In this document: positions 5,637 through 12,709 of the stretch, one piece after another
Layout: the number at the start of each line of letters is the position of its first letter
Numbering within the stretch: the stretch's first letter is position 1
From: Deltaproteobacteria bacterium
GTDB taxonomy: Bacteria > Desulfobacterota > Desulfobaccia > Desulfobaccales > Desulfobaccaceae
Direction: 5' to 3'
Length of the DNA stretch: 14,695 nt
Assembly: GCA_016874895.1 (NCBI GenBank)
Contig: VGSX01000061.1
Coordinates: 1-14,695, forward strand
The notes under the pieces: model-generated
Told to the model about the DNA's origin: nothing
The model's database searches: none
Seen by the model: only the letters and a program-made list of their open reading frames with translations
Made by a program: the position numbers and the translations under genes

Positions 5637-8450
5637 TTACAATGACTTGGCCACTTCCTTGCCCTTTTCCTTAATCACCGCATGGGCTGCGGCCATGCGG
5701 GCGATGGGGATGCGCAGAGGCGAACAGGAGACGTAGTTCAGGCCCACGTGATGGCAGAATTCGATGGCCTGAGGCTGGCCGCCATGCTCGCCGCAAATGC
5801 CCACCTTGAGATCGGGCCGGACCTGGCGGCCTTCCTTAACCGCCAATTCCATAAGGCGGCCCACGCCCATGATATCTAATATCTCAAAGGGGTTGTCCCG
5901 GAGGATGCCCTCGGTGTTGTAGATGGGCAGAAACTTGTTTTCCGCGTCTTCCCGGGAAAAGGAGAAGGTGGCCTGGGACAGGTCGTTGGTGCCGAAGGAG
6001 AAGAACTCGGCAATTTCGGCAATCCGGGCAGCCCGCAGACAGGCCCGCACCACTTCCATCATGGTCCCGAATTTGTAGGGGATCTTGACGTTATAGCGCT
6101 TTTCCACCTCGGCGTGGATGCGTACGGCCCGTTCCTGGACCCACTCCAGTTCTTTGGCGGTGCATACCTGGGGTATCATCACCTCGGCCCGGGCGTCGAT
6201 CTTGTCCCGCAGGGCCAGGGCCGTGGCCTCGAAGATGGCCTGAAGCTGCATGTCATAGATTTCCGGGAAAGAGATGCCGCAGCGAATACCCCGGTTCCCC
6301 AGCATGGGATTGACTTCGGTGAGCACCCGCACCCGGCGCAGCACCTCCTCTTTCTGTTTCAACAGCTTCTGGTCCAGCTTCTTGGCCTTGTATTCGGAAA
6401 ACTCCCGGGTCATGGTCTCGATGCTAGGCATGAGTTTATAAAGTTCCGGGTCCACCATCATGGCCGTTCCCGGCAGTTGCTCCAGGGAATACATGACCTG
6501 GCTGAATTCCTTCAACCGGCTGATGTCATTAAGCAACTCCTCGATGGTGGGCAGGAATTCATGCAGGGGCGGATCCAGGAGGCGGATGGTCACCGGCAGC
6601 CCCTCCATGGCCTTGAAAATATCGTAGAAATCCTGGCGCTGCATGGGCAGCAGCTTGTCACACCAACGCTTGCGCTCATCCGGGGTAGTGGCCAGGATCA
6701 TGCTGCGCACCAGGGGCAGGCGGTCCCCTTCATTAAACATCCGCTCGGTGCGGCACAAGCCGATGCCCTTGGCGCCGTGTTCCCGGGCCTTGGCGGCCAT
6801 ATCGGGGGTGTCGGCGTTGGCCCATACTTCCAGCCGGGCGTATTTGTCGGCCCATTTCAGCAGCACTAAAAGATCATCGCTGACTTTGGGGTCCACCATG
6901 GGCACGGCCCCGAGATAAACCGCCCCGGCGCCGCCGTCGATGGTGACGATATCGTTTTCCTTGATAATATGTTTGCCGATGCGGGCCTCTTTGAGTTCGT
7001 AGTTAATATCCATGCCTTCGGCGCCGGAGACGCAGGGTTTGCCCATGCCCCGGGCCACCACCGCGGCGTGGGAGGTCTTGCCGCCCCGGCTGGTGAGGAT
7101 ACCCTGGGCCGCAAAAAACCCGTGAATATCTTCGGGCTTGGTCTCGATGCGGGTCAGGATAATTTTTTCCCCTTCATGACCCAGGCGTTCGGCCCGGTCC
7201 GCATCAAAGACCACCTTACCCACCGCGGCGCCGGGGGAGGCGGCAATGCCCACGGCGATGGGCTCCACTTTGGCATCCGGGTCGATGCGCCGGTGCAGGA
7301 ACTGCTCCAGGAAATCCGCCGGGACGCGCAGGAGGGCCTCCTCCTCATTGATGAGGCCTTCCTTCACCAGATCCACCGAGGTCTTACACAGGGCCCAGGC
7401 ATTCATTTTGCCGTTGCGGGTCTGGAGCATATACAGCGTGCCCCGCTCGATGGTGAACTCGAAATCCTGAATCTCCCGGTAGTGCTGCTCCAGGGTGTGG
7501 CGCATCTTTTCCAACTGCTTGTAAATTTCCGGCATGTCGGTGCGGAGTTCCCGCAGGGGCCGGGGGGTGCGGATACCCGCCACCACGTCCTCTCCCTGGG
7601 CGTTCACCAGGTAATCGCCGTACAGGACATTATCGCCGGTGCCCGGATCCCGGGTAAAGCCTACGCCGGTGGCCGAGTCCGTGCCCATGTTGCCGAAAAC
7701 CATGGTACAGATGTTCACCGCCGTACCATAGGCCATGTCCGGGGTGATATTGAACTGGCGGCGATAGTCCACCGCCCGCTTGCCGGTCCAGGATTTGAAG
7801 ACCCCTTCCACCGCCATCACTAATTGGGCCCAGGGGTCCTGGGGGAAAGGTTTGCCGGTTTTCTGTTTGATCAGGTCCTTGAACCGGTCACAGACTTCCG
7901 CCAGGGCCTTGGCGTTAAGCTCGGTATCTACATGGGCGTGATATTTCTCTTTGATCTCATCAAAGATCTTGTCAAAAACGCTTTTTTGGTCAGGATCATC
8001 AGGAATACCCAGGCCGATCTTCCCGAACAATTGCAGGAAGCGGCGGTAGGCATCATAGACAAAGCGGTCGTTCTGGGTCAGGTTAATCAATCCTTTGAGG
8101 GTCTCATCATTCAATCCCAGATTCAAAATGGTGTCCATCATGCCCGGCATGGACAGGGCCGAACCGGAGCGCACTGAGACCAAAAGGGGGTTTTCCGGGT
8201 TGCCGAAGCCCTTGCCTGTTTTTTTCTCCAGGGCCTCCATATATTCGTGCACCTCATCCATGAGCCCTTCGGGAAACTTGCCCTCCGACTCCAGATAGTC
8301 CACGTTGGCCTTGGTGGTAATGACAAATCCCGGGGGCACCGGCAACCCGATCTGGGTCATGGTGCACAGACCGGCCCCTTTGCCGCCTAACAAGTGTTTG
8401 TTTTTCCCGTCTCCCTCTTCGAACGCGTAACAGTAGCGCTCTGGTGCCAT
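5637..8450 (-). CDS. ppdK: Pyruvate, phosphate dikinase
   Basis: PPDK interconverts pyruvate + ATP + Pi and PEP + AMP + PPi in the cytoplasm, serving gluconeogenesis or pyrophosphate-linked glycolysis. The 937-residue product has the N-terminal nucleotide-binding region (GGKGAGLCTMTQIGLPVPPGF near residue 23, SVRSGSALSMPGMMDTILNLG near 92-112). The phosphohistidine loop is GGKTSH461AAVVARG, and the C-terminal PEP/pyruvate barrel follows. Counterparts of known catalytic residues are visible: R623 (RLLDPPLHEF), E799 (GTMMEVVR), N822 (GTNDL) and C886 (GICGEHGG). Compared with the roughly 875-residue Clostridium symbiosum enzyme as I remember it, about 48 extra residues lie between R623 and E799, around 635-710. 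GGGAGGAGA precedes the ATG. A hypothetical gene follows 90 bases downstream on the same strand. Confidence 0.97.
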   Translation of the reverse strand: MAPERYCYAFEEGDGKNKHLLGGKGAGLCTMTQIGLPVPPGFVITTKANVDYLESEGKFPEGLMDEVHEYMEALEKKTGKGFGNPENPLLVSVRSGSALSMPGMMDTILNLGLNDETLKGLINLTQNDRFVYDAYRRFLQLFGKIGLGIPDDPDQKSVFDKIFDEIKEKYHAHVDTELNAKALAEVCDRFKDLIKQKTGKPFPQDPWAQLVMAVEGVFKSWTGKRAVDYRRQFNITPDMAYGTAVNICTMVFGNMGTDSATGVGFTRDPGTGDNVLYGDYLVNAQGEDVVAGIRTPRPLRELRTDMPEIYKQLEKMRHTLEQHYREIQDFEFTIERGTLYMLQTRNGKMNAWALCKTSVDLVKEGLINEEEALLRVPADFLEQFLHRRIDPDAKVEPIAVGIAASPGAAVGKVVFDADRAERLGHEGEKIILTRIETKPEDIHGFFAAQGILTSRGGKTSHAAVVARGMGKPCVSGAEGMDINYELKEARIGKHIIKENDIVTIDGGAGAVYLGAVPMVDPKVSDDLLVLLKWADKYARLEVWANADTPDMAAKAREHGAKGIGLCRTERMFNEGDRLPLVRSMILATTPDERKRWCDKLLPMQRQDFYDIFKAMEGLPVTIRLLDPPLHEFLPTIEELLNDISRLKEFSQVMYSLEQLPGTAMMVDPELYKLMPSIETMTREFSEYKAKKLDQKLLKQKEEVLRRVRVLTEVNPMLGNRGIRCGISFPEIYDMQLQAIFEATALALRDKIDARAEVMIPQVCTAKELEWVQERAVRIHAEVEKRYNVKIPYKFGTMMEVVRACLRAARIAEIAEFFSFGTNDLSQATFSFSREDAENKFLPIYNTEGILRDNPFEILDIMGVGRLMELAVKEGRQVRPDLKVGICGEHGGQPQAIEFCHHVGLNYVSCSPLRIPIARMAAAHAVIKEKGKEVAKSL

Positions 8451-8659
8451 GGATTCTCCTCCCTTATGAAAAAATTTTCCGTTCTCTGCTGCCAGGCCGT
8501 AAAATATGGTGAGTTTTTGCTTAAGGTAAGGTTAAAAATAATATAAATGGCCGGAAAAATCTACAAGATATTTCACCGTTGTTTCAGCTGCCGGACGATG
8601 GCTGAAAGGCCCGAATCCGAAAGACGCCAATGCCCTCCGCGGCAGGAGGATTTCCCTGA

Positions 8660-9184
8660 CTATTTCTTCTGCCGCAGGATGGTCTGAAAAATCATCTGCT
8701 GGTTGCGCAGGTGGTAAATCTGTGAGCGGACGTAATGCTGCAGGGCCAGACGGGCCTCGATCTGGGCCACGGCTTCCATCTTCCTGGCCTCCACTTCGTC
8801 CCCCTGGTCAGCCAGGTCTTTGCTGCGAGCCATTTTTTCTTTGGCTCCTTTGTGAAACAGCTCCCCTTTTTTAAACAAATCCTCCGCCAACCTGGTATTG
8901 AAGTCCTCCTCCTCCAGTTGCGCTTCCGTCAGTTGGTAATCAGCCAATTTGGCTGCCAGGTCCTTTTTTAGATCCCGGAAGAGTAACCGCGCCTCCTTGG
9001 CGGACTGCAGGGCCGCATCGGGTTCATCGGCCACCTGTTTCTCCGCCTTGTTGAGCAGCTCCACGGCCTTCTGCAGGGTTGCCGGGGGAGTAGCGCTTTT
9101 TTGGGCCCCCGCCGGCATTACCCAGGCCAGGGTCATGAGATAACCTATAATCACGAAAAACCAAACCGGCCAACGGCGAATCAT
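8660..9184 (-). CDS. Exported helical hypothetical protein
   Basis: The 174-residue product begins with a clear Sec signal peptide: basic MIRR, a hydrophobic stretch to about residue 22, and a probable cleavage site after AGA near residue 27. The rest is predicted almost wholly helical and highly charged. It includes the segments LQKAVELLNKAEKQ, DAALQSAKEARLLFRDLKKDL and a long KMEAVAQIEARLALQHYVRSQ helix, resembling tetratricopeptide-like or coiled-coil periplasmic proteins. There are no cysteines, so it is not a lipoprotein. I cannot name the family. The start is well supported by GGAGG 5 bases before the ATG. About 210 bases separate it from ppdK downstream; TTTCAGC (8582-8588) and GCTGAAA (8601-8607) there can pair but lack a T-run. 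Confidence 0.75.
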   Translation of the reverse strand: MIRRWPVWFFVIIGYLMTLAWVMPAGAQKSATPPATLQKAVELLNKAEKQVADEPDAALQSAKEARLLFRDLKKDLAAKLADYQLTEAQLEEEDFNTRLAEDLFKKGELFHKGAKEKMARSKDLADQGDEVEARKMEAVAQIEARLALQHYVRSQIYHLRNQQMIFQTILRQKK

Positions 9185-9196
9185 GCCAACCTCCTG

Positions 9197-9224
9197 ATAA
9201 AAAGCTCGATATAAAAAGCTCGAT
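9197..9224. repeat. Perfect 14-bp tandem duplication
   Basis: ATAAAAAGCTCGAT occurs twice back to back at 9197-9210 and 9211-9224, in the leader just upstream of the ribosome binding site of the exported hypothetical protein (minus strand). It looks like a recent local duplication, and could alter leader length or promoter spacing. Confidence 0.9.
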
Positions 9225-9239
9225 GTTTAAAGTTTGTAA

Positions 9240-9379
9240 GCGTTCGTGCGGTCAGCTCACAGCCGTCAGCTAATAACTTAAATTCAAATAGTTAACCCAA
9301 GATGGCAGGATGCTGGTTTCTCGATTAGTTTGCCTAACTCCTTGTTTTTGCTGAAAGCTGAATGCTGATAGCTGAACGC
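9240..9379. repeat. Element with heptad repeats and inverted GCGTTC/GAACGC ends
   Basis: Four head-to-tail 7-mers (GCTGAAA, GCTGAAT, GCTGATA, GCTGAAC) occupy 9350-9377. On the left, GCGTTC (9240-9245) followed by TCAGCTCACAGCCGTCAGCT is an imperfect reverse complement of that block, so the two sides could fold on each other around a central AT-rich stretch. This resembles a small nonautonomous dispersed element; copy number elsewhere is unknown. Confidence 0.5.
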
Positions 9380-9406
9380 CTACTAAAGTTTAAACTTAAA
9401 AGGCCA

Positions 9407-9434
9407 TAGGATGGGGAAAGCGAAGCGTATTCCC
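9407..9434 (+). repeat. Degenerate second copy of the GAAAGCGAAGCG hairpin
   Basis: This segment matches 4945-4970 through TAGG, GGG, AAAGCGAAGCG and CCC, with a few changes. GGGAA (9414-9418) pairs with TTCCC (9430-9434) around the conserved AGCGAAGCGTA loop. The GTAG head reads ATAG here, suggesting an older, decaying copy of the same repeat family. Confidence 0.55.
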
Positions 9435-9466
9435 AATGCTGTTGACTTAAGGAGTTCCACCCCTTT

Positions 9467-9545
9467 TGTCATCCTGAGCCGCCCCCGGCGGCGAAGGATC
9501 TTAGGACTACGGGCTAAGACCCTTCGCCTTCGGCTCAGGGTGACA
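9467..9545. repeat. 79-nt long palindromic hairpin element
   Basis: TGTCATCCTGAGCCG (9467-9481) pairs with CGGCTCAGGGTGACA (9531-9545) with one G-T wobble. GGCGAAGGATCTTA (9490-9503) pairs with TAAGACCCTTCGCC (9515-9528) with one mismatch. Together they make a near-continuous stem of about 29 bp with an 11-base terminal loop. No T-run follows in either direction. The build is that of a dispersed palindromic repeat rather than a terminator. Confidence 0.8.
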
Positions 9546-9593
9546 GAAAAATGCGTTAGTGAATTTATGAACTGCTGTACTTAGCGGTCATCC

Positions 9594-9688
9594 TGCCACA
9601 ATCTTTCCAGGGGGGACGGATGGCCCCGCATGGAAAATCCATTGTTCCCCGGGCCGCCATCCGGAAAAGAGTTGTTCCCCTGGTGGCA
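9594..9688. repeat. 95-nt nested foldback upstream of engB
   Basis: Nested complementary arms are TGCCAC (9594-9599)/GTGGCA (9683-9688), CGGATGG (9617-9623)/CCATCCG (9657-9663), GGCCC (9622-9626)/GGGCC (9651-9655, overlapping the previous arms, so alternative pairing) and ATGGA (9630-9634)/TCCAT (9638-9642). Its right side contains the -35 region of the putative engB promoter. It could be a mobile foldback element, the remnant of one, or a small structured RNA. Confidence 0.6.
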
Positions 9689-9700
9689 ACTAGCTATAAT
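9672..9700 (+). promoter_or_regulatory. Putative sigma-70 promoter for engB
   Basis: A perfect -10 box TATAAT (9695-9700) lies 17 bases after TTGTTC (9672-9677), a 3-of-6 match to the -35 consensus. Transcription would start near 9707 and leave a leader of about 160 bases. That leader contains the palindromes CCGGCAG/CTGCCGG (9734-9748) and TATCTA/TAGATA (9774-9789). Confidence 0.6.
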
Positions 9701-9865
9701 GTATTTTGGTTAATTGTCAAGAGGATTTCCACCCCGGCAGGCTGCCGGTTTACACCGTTTCCGGTTAAGATATTATCTATTTTTAGATAGTTGAGATATC
9801 AGATTGTTGCATTCCAAACCGAAATCGGTATTACAGGGAGCGGGCCCTCCGGCCAAGCAACCATC

Positions 9866-10465
9866 ATGGCCATACCTAAAATCCTGTCAGCCGAATTTGT
9901 CCTGAGCGCCTCCCGGCCGGAGCAGTTTCCCCCTAAAAGCTTCCCGGAAGTGGCCTTTTGGGGGCGTTCCAACGTGGGCAAATCCTCCCTCATTAATACC
10001 CTGCTGCACCGCAAGGGACTGGTACGGACCAGTTCCCGTCCCGGCTGCACCCAGGCCATTAATTATTTCGTCATCAACCAGGCCTGGTATTTTGTTGACC
10101 TGCCCGGCTACGGTTATGCCCAGGTACCCGTGCCTGTAAAAGAAAAATGGCTGCGGTTGATCGCCACCTACCTGGAAAATCGGGCCGGCTTATTGGCCGT
10201 GGTCCTTCTCCTGGACAGCCGCCGGCTGCCGGGGCCGGAAGAGCTGGAGATCGTGACCCGCCTGCGGGCCTGGCGCCGGCAGGAGATTATTGTCCTGACC
10301 AAGGCCGATAAAATGAAAAAAAGCCAACGGGCCCGGCAGTTGGGGGAAATCGCCCATCGCCTGGCCGGCAGCGGGGTCCAGCCACAGGATATTATCTGGT
10401 TTTCCGCCGTCACCCACGAGGGCCGCCGGGAACTCTGGGATCGGCTGTTGCAGGTGATGGGATGA
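9866..10465 (+). CDS. engB: Ribosome-biogenesis GTPase EngB (YihA/YsxC)
   Basis: EngB is a small TRAFAC-class GTPase needed for late 50S ribosomal subunit assembly in the cytoplasm. Counting from the ATG at 9866, the 199-residue product carries G1 (G33-R-S-N-V-G-K-S40), the G2 threonine region (PGCT62Q), G3 (D78-L-P-G81 followed by YGYA), G4 (T145-K-A-D148) and G5 (FSAV, 179-182). It is normal length for the family, with EngB hallmarks such as INYFVIN and WYFVDLPGYGYA. The reading frame stays open upstream to a TTG at 9791, but those 25 residues have no family counterpart, so the ATG is preferred. No strong ribosome binding site precedes it; GGGAG lies about 25 bases away. A promoter with a perfect -10 box is upstream. 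The gene seems to stand alone. Confidence 0.94.
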   Translation: MAIPKILSAEFVLSASRPEQFPPKSFPEVAFWGRSNVGKSSLINTLLHRKGLVRTSSRPGCTQAINYFVINQAWYFVDLPGYGYAQVPVPVKEKWLRLIATYLENRAGLLAVVLLLDSRRLPGPEELEIVTRLRAWRRQEIIVLTKADKMKKSQRARQLGEIAHRLAGSGVQPQDIIWFSAVTHEGRRELWDRLLQVMG

Positions 10466-10586
10466 AAAAATCACGTTGGCACAGGCTTGCGAGACTGAAC
10501 AGACGAGACTTTCATTAACAGGACATGAGCACTGTCTATGATTACCTGCTCAAGTAAGAGAGTTGGACGAGAACATCAATAATAAA

Positions 10587-10648
10587 CTCTGCGTCTTCGG
10601 GGTCTCGGCGGTGAGAAAGAACACCGCAGAGACGCAGAGGACGCAGAG
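10587..10648. repeat. 27-bp imperfect inverted repeat (foldback)
   Basis: The arm 10587-10613 is the reverse complement of 10622-10648 at 23 of 27 positions, separated by the 8-base loop AGAAAGAA. The right arm itself contains two direct GACGCAGAG units (10630-10638 and 10640-10648). It lies in the 360-base gap between the convergent genes engB and glnB and has no T-run typical of a terminator. Confidence 0.75.
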
Positions 10649-10663
10649 GATAAAGAGAGTAAC

Positions 10664-10709
10664 AGTTCCTCATGGGCCGGCGGCCCACCCGTAAGGCATG
10701 AAAAGGTTG
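10664..10709 (+). repeat. 46-bp dispersed repeat, copy 1
   Basis: This matches 14256-14301 at 38 of 46 positions without gaps. The shared core contains TGGGCC-GGC-GGCCCA, a 6-bp stem with a 3-base loop, followed by CCC. The flanking AGTTCCT and ATGAAAA are also conserved, showing that the repeat unit is larger than the hairpin. Confidence 0.75.
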
Positions 10710-10720
10710 TCAGAAATTAT

Positions 10721-10741
10721 GGTGGGCAATGCCCACCCTAC
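10721..10741 (-). repeat. REP-like palindrome with GTAG head
   Basis: GGTGGGCAATGCCCACC (10721-10737) is a perfect 8-bp palindrome around one base. On the minus strand it is directly preceded by GTAG (10741-10738). The GTAG-plus-stem build and the ATGTAGGG start are shared with the element at 4944-4973, although stem and loop sequences differ. Confidence 0.65.
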
Positions 10742-10825
10742 ATTTGGAGTGCATCTTTGCACTTTGAGGCTCGGACTTTTCAGGATAGTGAGGGGGGATA
10801 AGAGCCCTTTGCGGGCGATCCGATC

Positions 10826-11164
10826 TCAGACGGCCCCATCCCCCGTTTCCCCGGTGCGGATGCGGATGACCTCGGCCACCGGGTAGACGAAGATCTTGCC
10901 GTCGCCGATGCGCCCGGTGCGGGCATGTTCAATGATGGCCTTGGTGATGCTCTCCGCCTTTTCTTCCGGGACCACCACCTCAATCTTGACCTTGGGCAAA
11001 AAATCCACCTGGTATTCCATGCCCCGGTAAACTTCCCGGATGCCTTTCTGGCGACCGAAACCTTTCACTTCCGTAACCGTCATGCCCTGGACGCTCAATT
11101 TATGTAAAGCCTCCTTGACCGGTTCCAGTTTGAAGGGCTGGATGATTGCTTCTATCTTCTTCAT
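10826..11164 (-). CDS. glnB: P-II family nitrogen regulatory protein (GlnB/GlnK)
   Basis: P-II proteins are trimeric sensors of 2-oxoglutarate, ATP and ADP that gate AmtB and tune nitrogen metabolism. The 112-residue product starts MKKIEAIIQPFKLEPVKEAL, the usual P-II opening. It has the T-loop with G48-M-E-Y51, where Y51 is the uridylylation site in proteobacteria. The B-loop is T83-G-R-I-G-D-G-K, and the C-terminal R101 and R103 lie in VIRIRTGETG. AGGAGG lies 8 bases before the ATG, and the gene starts 21 bases after the amtB stop, so the two are surely cotranscribed. The amtB pairing favours a GlnK-type role, but GlnB and GlnK cannot be separated by sequence alone. Confidence 0.96.
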   Translation of the reverse strand: MKKIEAIIQPFKLEPVKEALHKLSVQGMTVTEVKGFGRQKGIREVYRGMEYQVDFLPKVKIEVVVPEEKAESITKAIIEHARTGRIGDGKIFVYPVAEVIRIRTGETGDGAV

Positions 11165-11185
11165 GGTAGTATCCTCCTTGCAGAT

Positions 11186-12409
11186 TTAAAGGCTGTAACC
11201 GGTTTCCTGGTGCGCCGAGATGTCCAGCCCTGCCACTTCTTCTTCGCTTTCCACCCTCAGACCCATGGTGGCATCCAAGACCTTGAAAAGGATCAGGCTG
11301 ATGACAAAGGAATAGACCATGGTCACCAGGACTGCCACCACCTGGATGCCCAGCAGGGCCGGGTTGCCGAAAAACAGGCCGTCGGCGCCGGCGTCATTAA
11401 CGGCCTTGCTGGCGAAAAGCCCGGTGGCCAGGGCGCCCCAGATGCCGCCCACCATGTGGACTCCCACCACGTCCAAAGAGTCGTCGTAACCCATCTTGGG
11501 TTTGGCCAACACTGCCAGATAACAGAAGACCCCGGCCAAGACCCCGATAATTATGGCCGACATGGGACCGACAAACCCGGCCGCGGGGGTTATGGCTACA
11601 AGTCCGGCTACCGCGCCGGAGGCCACGCCCAGCATGGTGGGCTTGCCCCGGACCAGCCACTCCACCGCCATCCAGCCCAGGGCCGCCCCGCAGGTGGCAA
11701 AATGCGTATTGACAAAGGCGATGGTCGCCAGACCATCGGCCGCCAAAGCGCTCCCGGCGTTGAAGCCGAACCAGCCGAACCACAGAATCCCGGCCCCTAA
11801 TACCGTCATGGGCAGATTATGGGGAATCATAGCCTCGGAGCCGTAACCCTGGCGCCGGCCGATAATCAGGGCCGCAGCAAAGGCCGCAATCCCGGCATTG
11901 ATATGCACCACCGTGCCGCCGGCAAAATCCAGGGCCCCGAAATCCTTGAGCCAGCCCCCGTCACCCCAGACCCAGTGGGCCACGGGATCATACACCAGGG
12001 TGGCCCAAAGCAGGATGAATACCAGAAAGGTGCTGAACTTGAAGCGCTCCACCCAGGCGCCGACAATCAGGGCCGGGGTAATAATGGCAAACATGGCCTG
12101 AAAGACCATAAAGGCCTGGTGAGGAATGGTTTCAGAGTAGGTCGCAAAGGGCTCCGGTCCCACCCCCTGGAGGCCGAAGTAGCTCAGATTACCGATTAGC
12201 CCGGCCCCGGTGTCCGGGCCGAAAGCCAGGCTGTAGCCGAAGACGGCCCACTGCACCCCGACCAGGGCAATGATTATGTAAGTCTGCATCAGGGTGTTCA
12301 AAATGTTCTTGCTCCGCACCATGCCGCCGTAAAAGAGAGCCAGCCCGGGCGTCATTAACAGGACCAGGGCCGCACAGGCTAGGACAAAAGCAGTATCTCC
12401 CGAGTTCAT
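11186..12409 (-). CDS. amtB: Ammonium transporter (Amt/AmtB)
   Basis: A trimeric inner-membrane channel for ammonium uptake. The 407-residue product has about 11 hydrophobic membrane segments. Visible family residues include D161 (ALDFAGGTVVH), the pore twin histidines H169 and H318 (VVGVHMVGG), the periplasmic-gate phenylalanine region (FQAMFAIITPAL, F107) and FGWFGFNAGSALA. The cytoplasmic C-terminus (GLRVESEEEVAGLD, then HQETGY) is the part that P-II contacts. The ATG at 12409 is chosen because GGGAGG (12419-12424) lies 9 bases upstream. The frame is open to a TTG at 12472, but that codon sits inside the sigma-54 promoter and cannot be transcribed from it. No cleaved signal peptide is apparent, since the first helix starts near residue 7. 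The glnB gene follows after 21 bases. Confidence 0.97.
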   Translation of the reverse strand: MNSGDTAFVLACAALVLLMTPGLALFYGGMVRSKNILNTLMQTYIIIALVGVQWAVFGYSLAFGPDTGAGLIGNLSYFGLQGVGPEPFATYSETIPHQAFMVFQAMFAIITPALIVGAWVERFKFSTFLVFILLWATLVYDPVAHWVWGDGGWLKDFGALDFAGGTVVHINAGIAAFAAALIIGRRQGYGSEAMIPHNLPMTVLGAGILWFGWFGFNAGSALAADGLATIAFVNTHFATCGAALGWMAVEWLVRGKPTMLGVASGAVAGLVAITPAAGFVGPMSAIIIGVLAGVFCYLAVLAKPKMGYDDSLDVVGVHMVGGIWGALATGLFASKAVNDAGADGLFFGNPALLGIQVVAVLVTMVYSFVISLILFKVLDATMGLRVESEEEVAGLDISAHQETGYSL

Positions 12410-12464
12410 ACCAGAAATCCTCCCATAGAGTGAAAATATAATGCCTTCTGATATGGAAGGAGTG

Positions 12465-12480
12465 AGCAACAACCGTGCCA
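12465..12480 (-). promoter_or_regulatory. Sigma-54 promoter of the amtB-glnB operon
   Basis: On the minus strand TGGCACGGTTGTTGCT matches the -24/-12 consensus TGGCACG-N4-TTGCW at every defined position. Transcription would begin near 12455 and give a leader of about 45 bases before the amtB ATG. Sigma-54 promoters need an AAA+ activator, normally NtrC for amtB, so nitrogen-limited induction is expected. Confidence 0.88.
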
Positions 12481-12522
12481 GACTATTTAATTAATGTTTC
12501 CAATATGTTGCGTGGACAGACA

Positions 12523-12538
12523 ATTACATAATTGTAAT
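12523..12538. promoter_or_regulatory. Palindrome upstream of the sigma-54 promoter
   Basis: ATTACATAATTGTAAT has perfect 6-base arms (ATTACA/TGTAAT) around TAAT, about 45-60 bases upstream of the -24 box of amtB. The position suits an activator or repressor site. It does not match the NtrC consensus (GCAC-N5/6-GTGC), so the binding protein is unknown. Confidence 0.35.
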
Positions 12539-12709
12539 ATGCCCAGGGCGGGGGAACAAATATGTAATAATTGGCAGGGCAGGGACAATTGAGTTTATTG
12601 GCAATGTCGGCGTCGGTTAGCAGCAATCAGCCGGTTGTTAGCCTCTGTTATAGTCACCTTTGACCATCCCCATTTGGTCGAACCGGTCCATAGATTTCTC
12701 TTTTGCTTT

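Noticed and set aside
6969..7823. Long plus-strand open frame (284 codons), and a similar one at 6114-6869
   Set aside because: Both are antisense shadows of the well-conserved ppdK gene and have shadow-like composition.
9791..9865. N-terminal extension of EngB from a TTG
   Set aside because: The extra 25 residues have no family counterpart, the TTG has no good ribosome binding site, and starting at 9866 gives normal EngB length.
10804..10816. Possible glnB terminator (GCCC-loop-GGGC followed by TCTTAT on the minus strand)
   Set aside because: The stem is only 4 bp and the T-tract is interrupted, too weak to call.
12410..12472. N-terminal extension of AmtB from a TTG
   Set aside because: The TTG lies inside the sigma-54 promoter, and the ATG at 12409 has a GGGAGG site at 9 bases.
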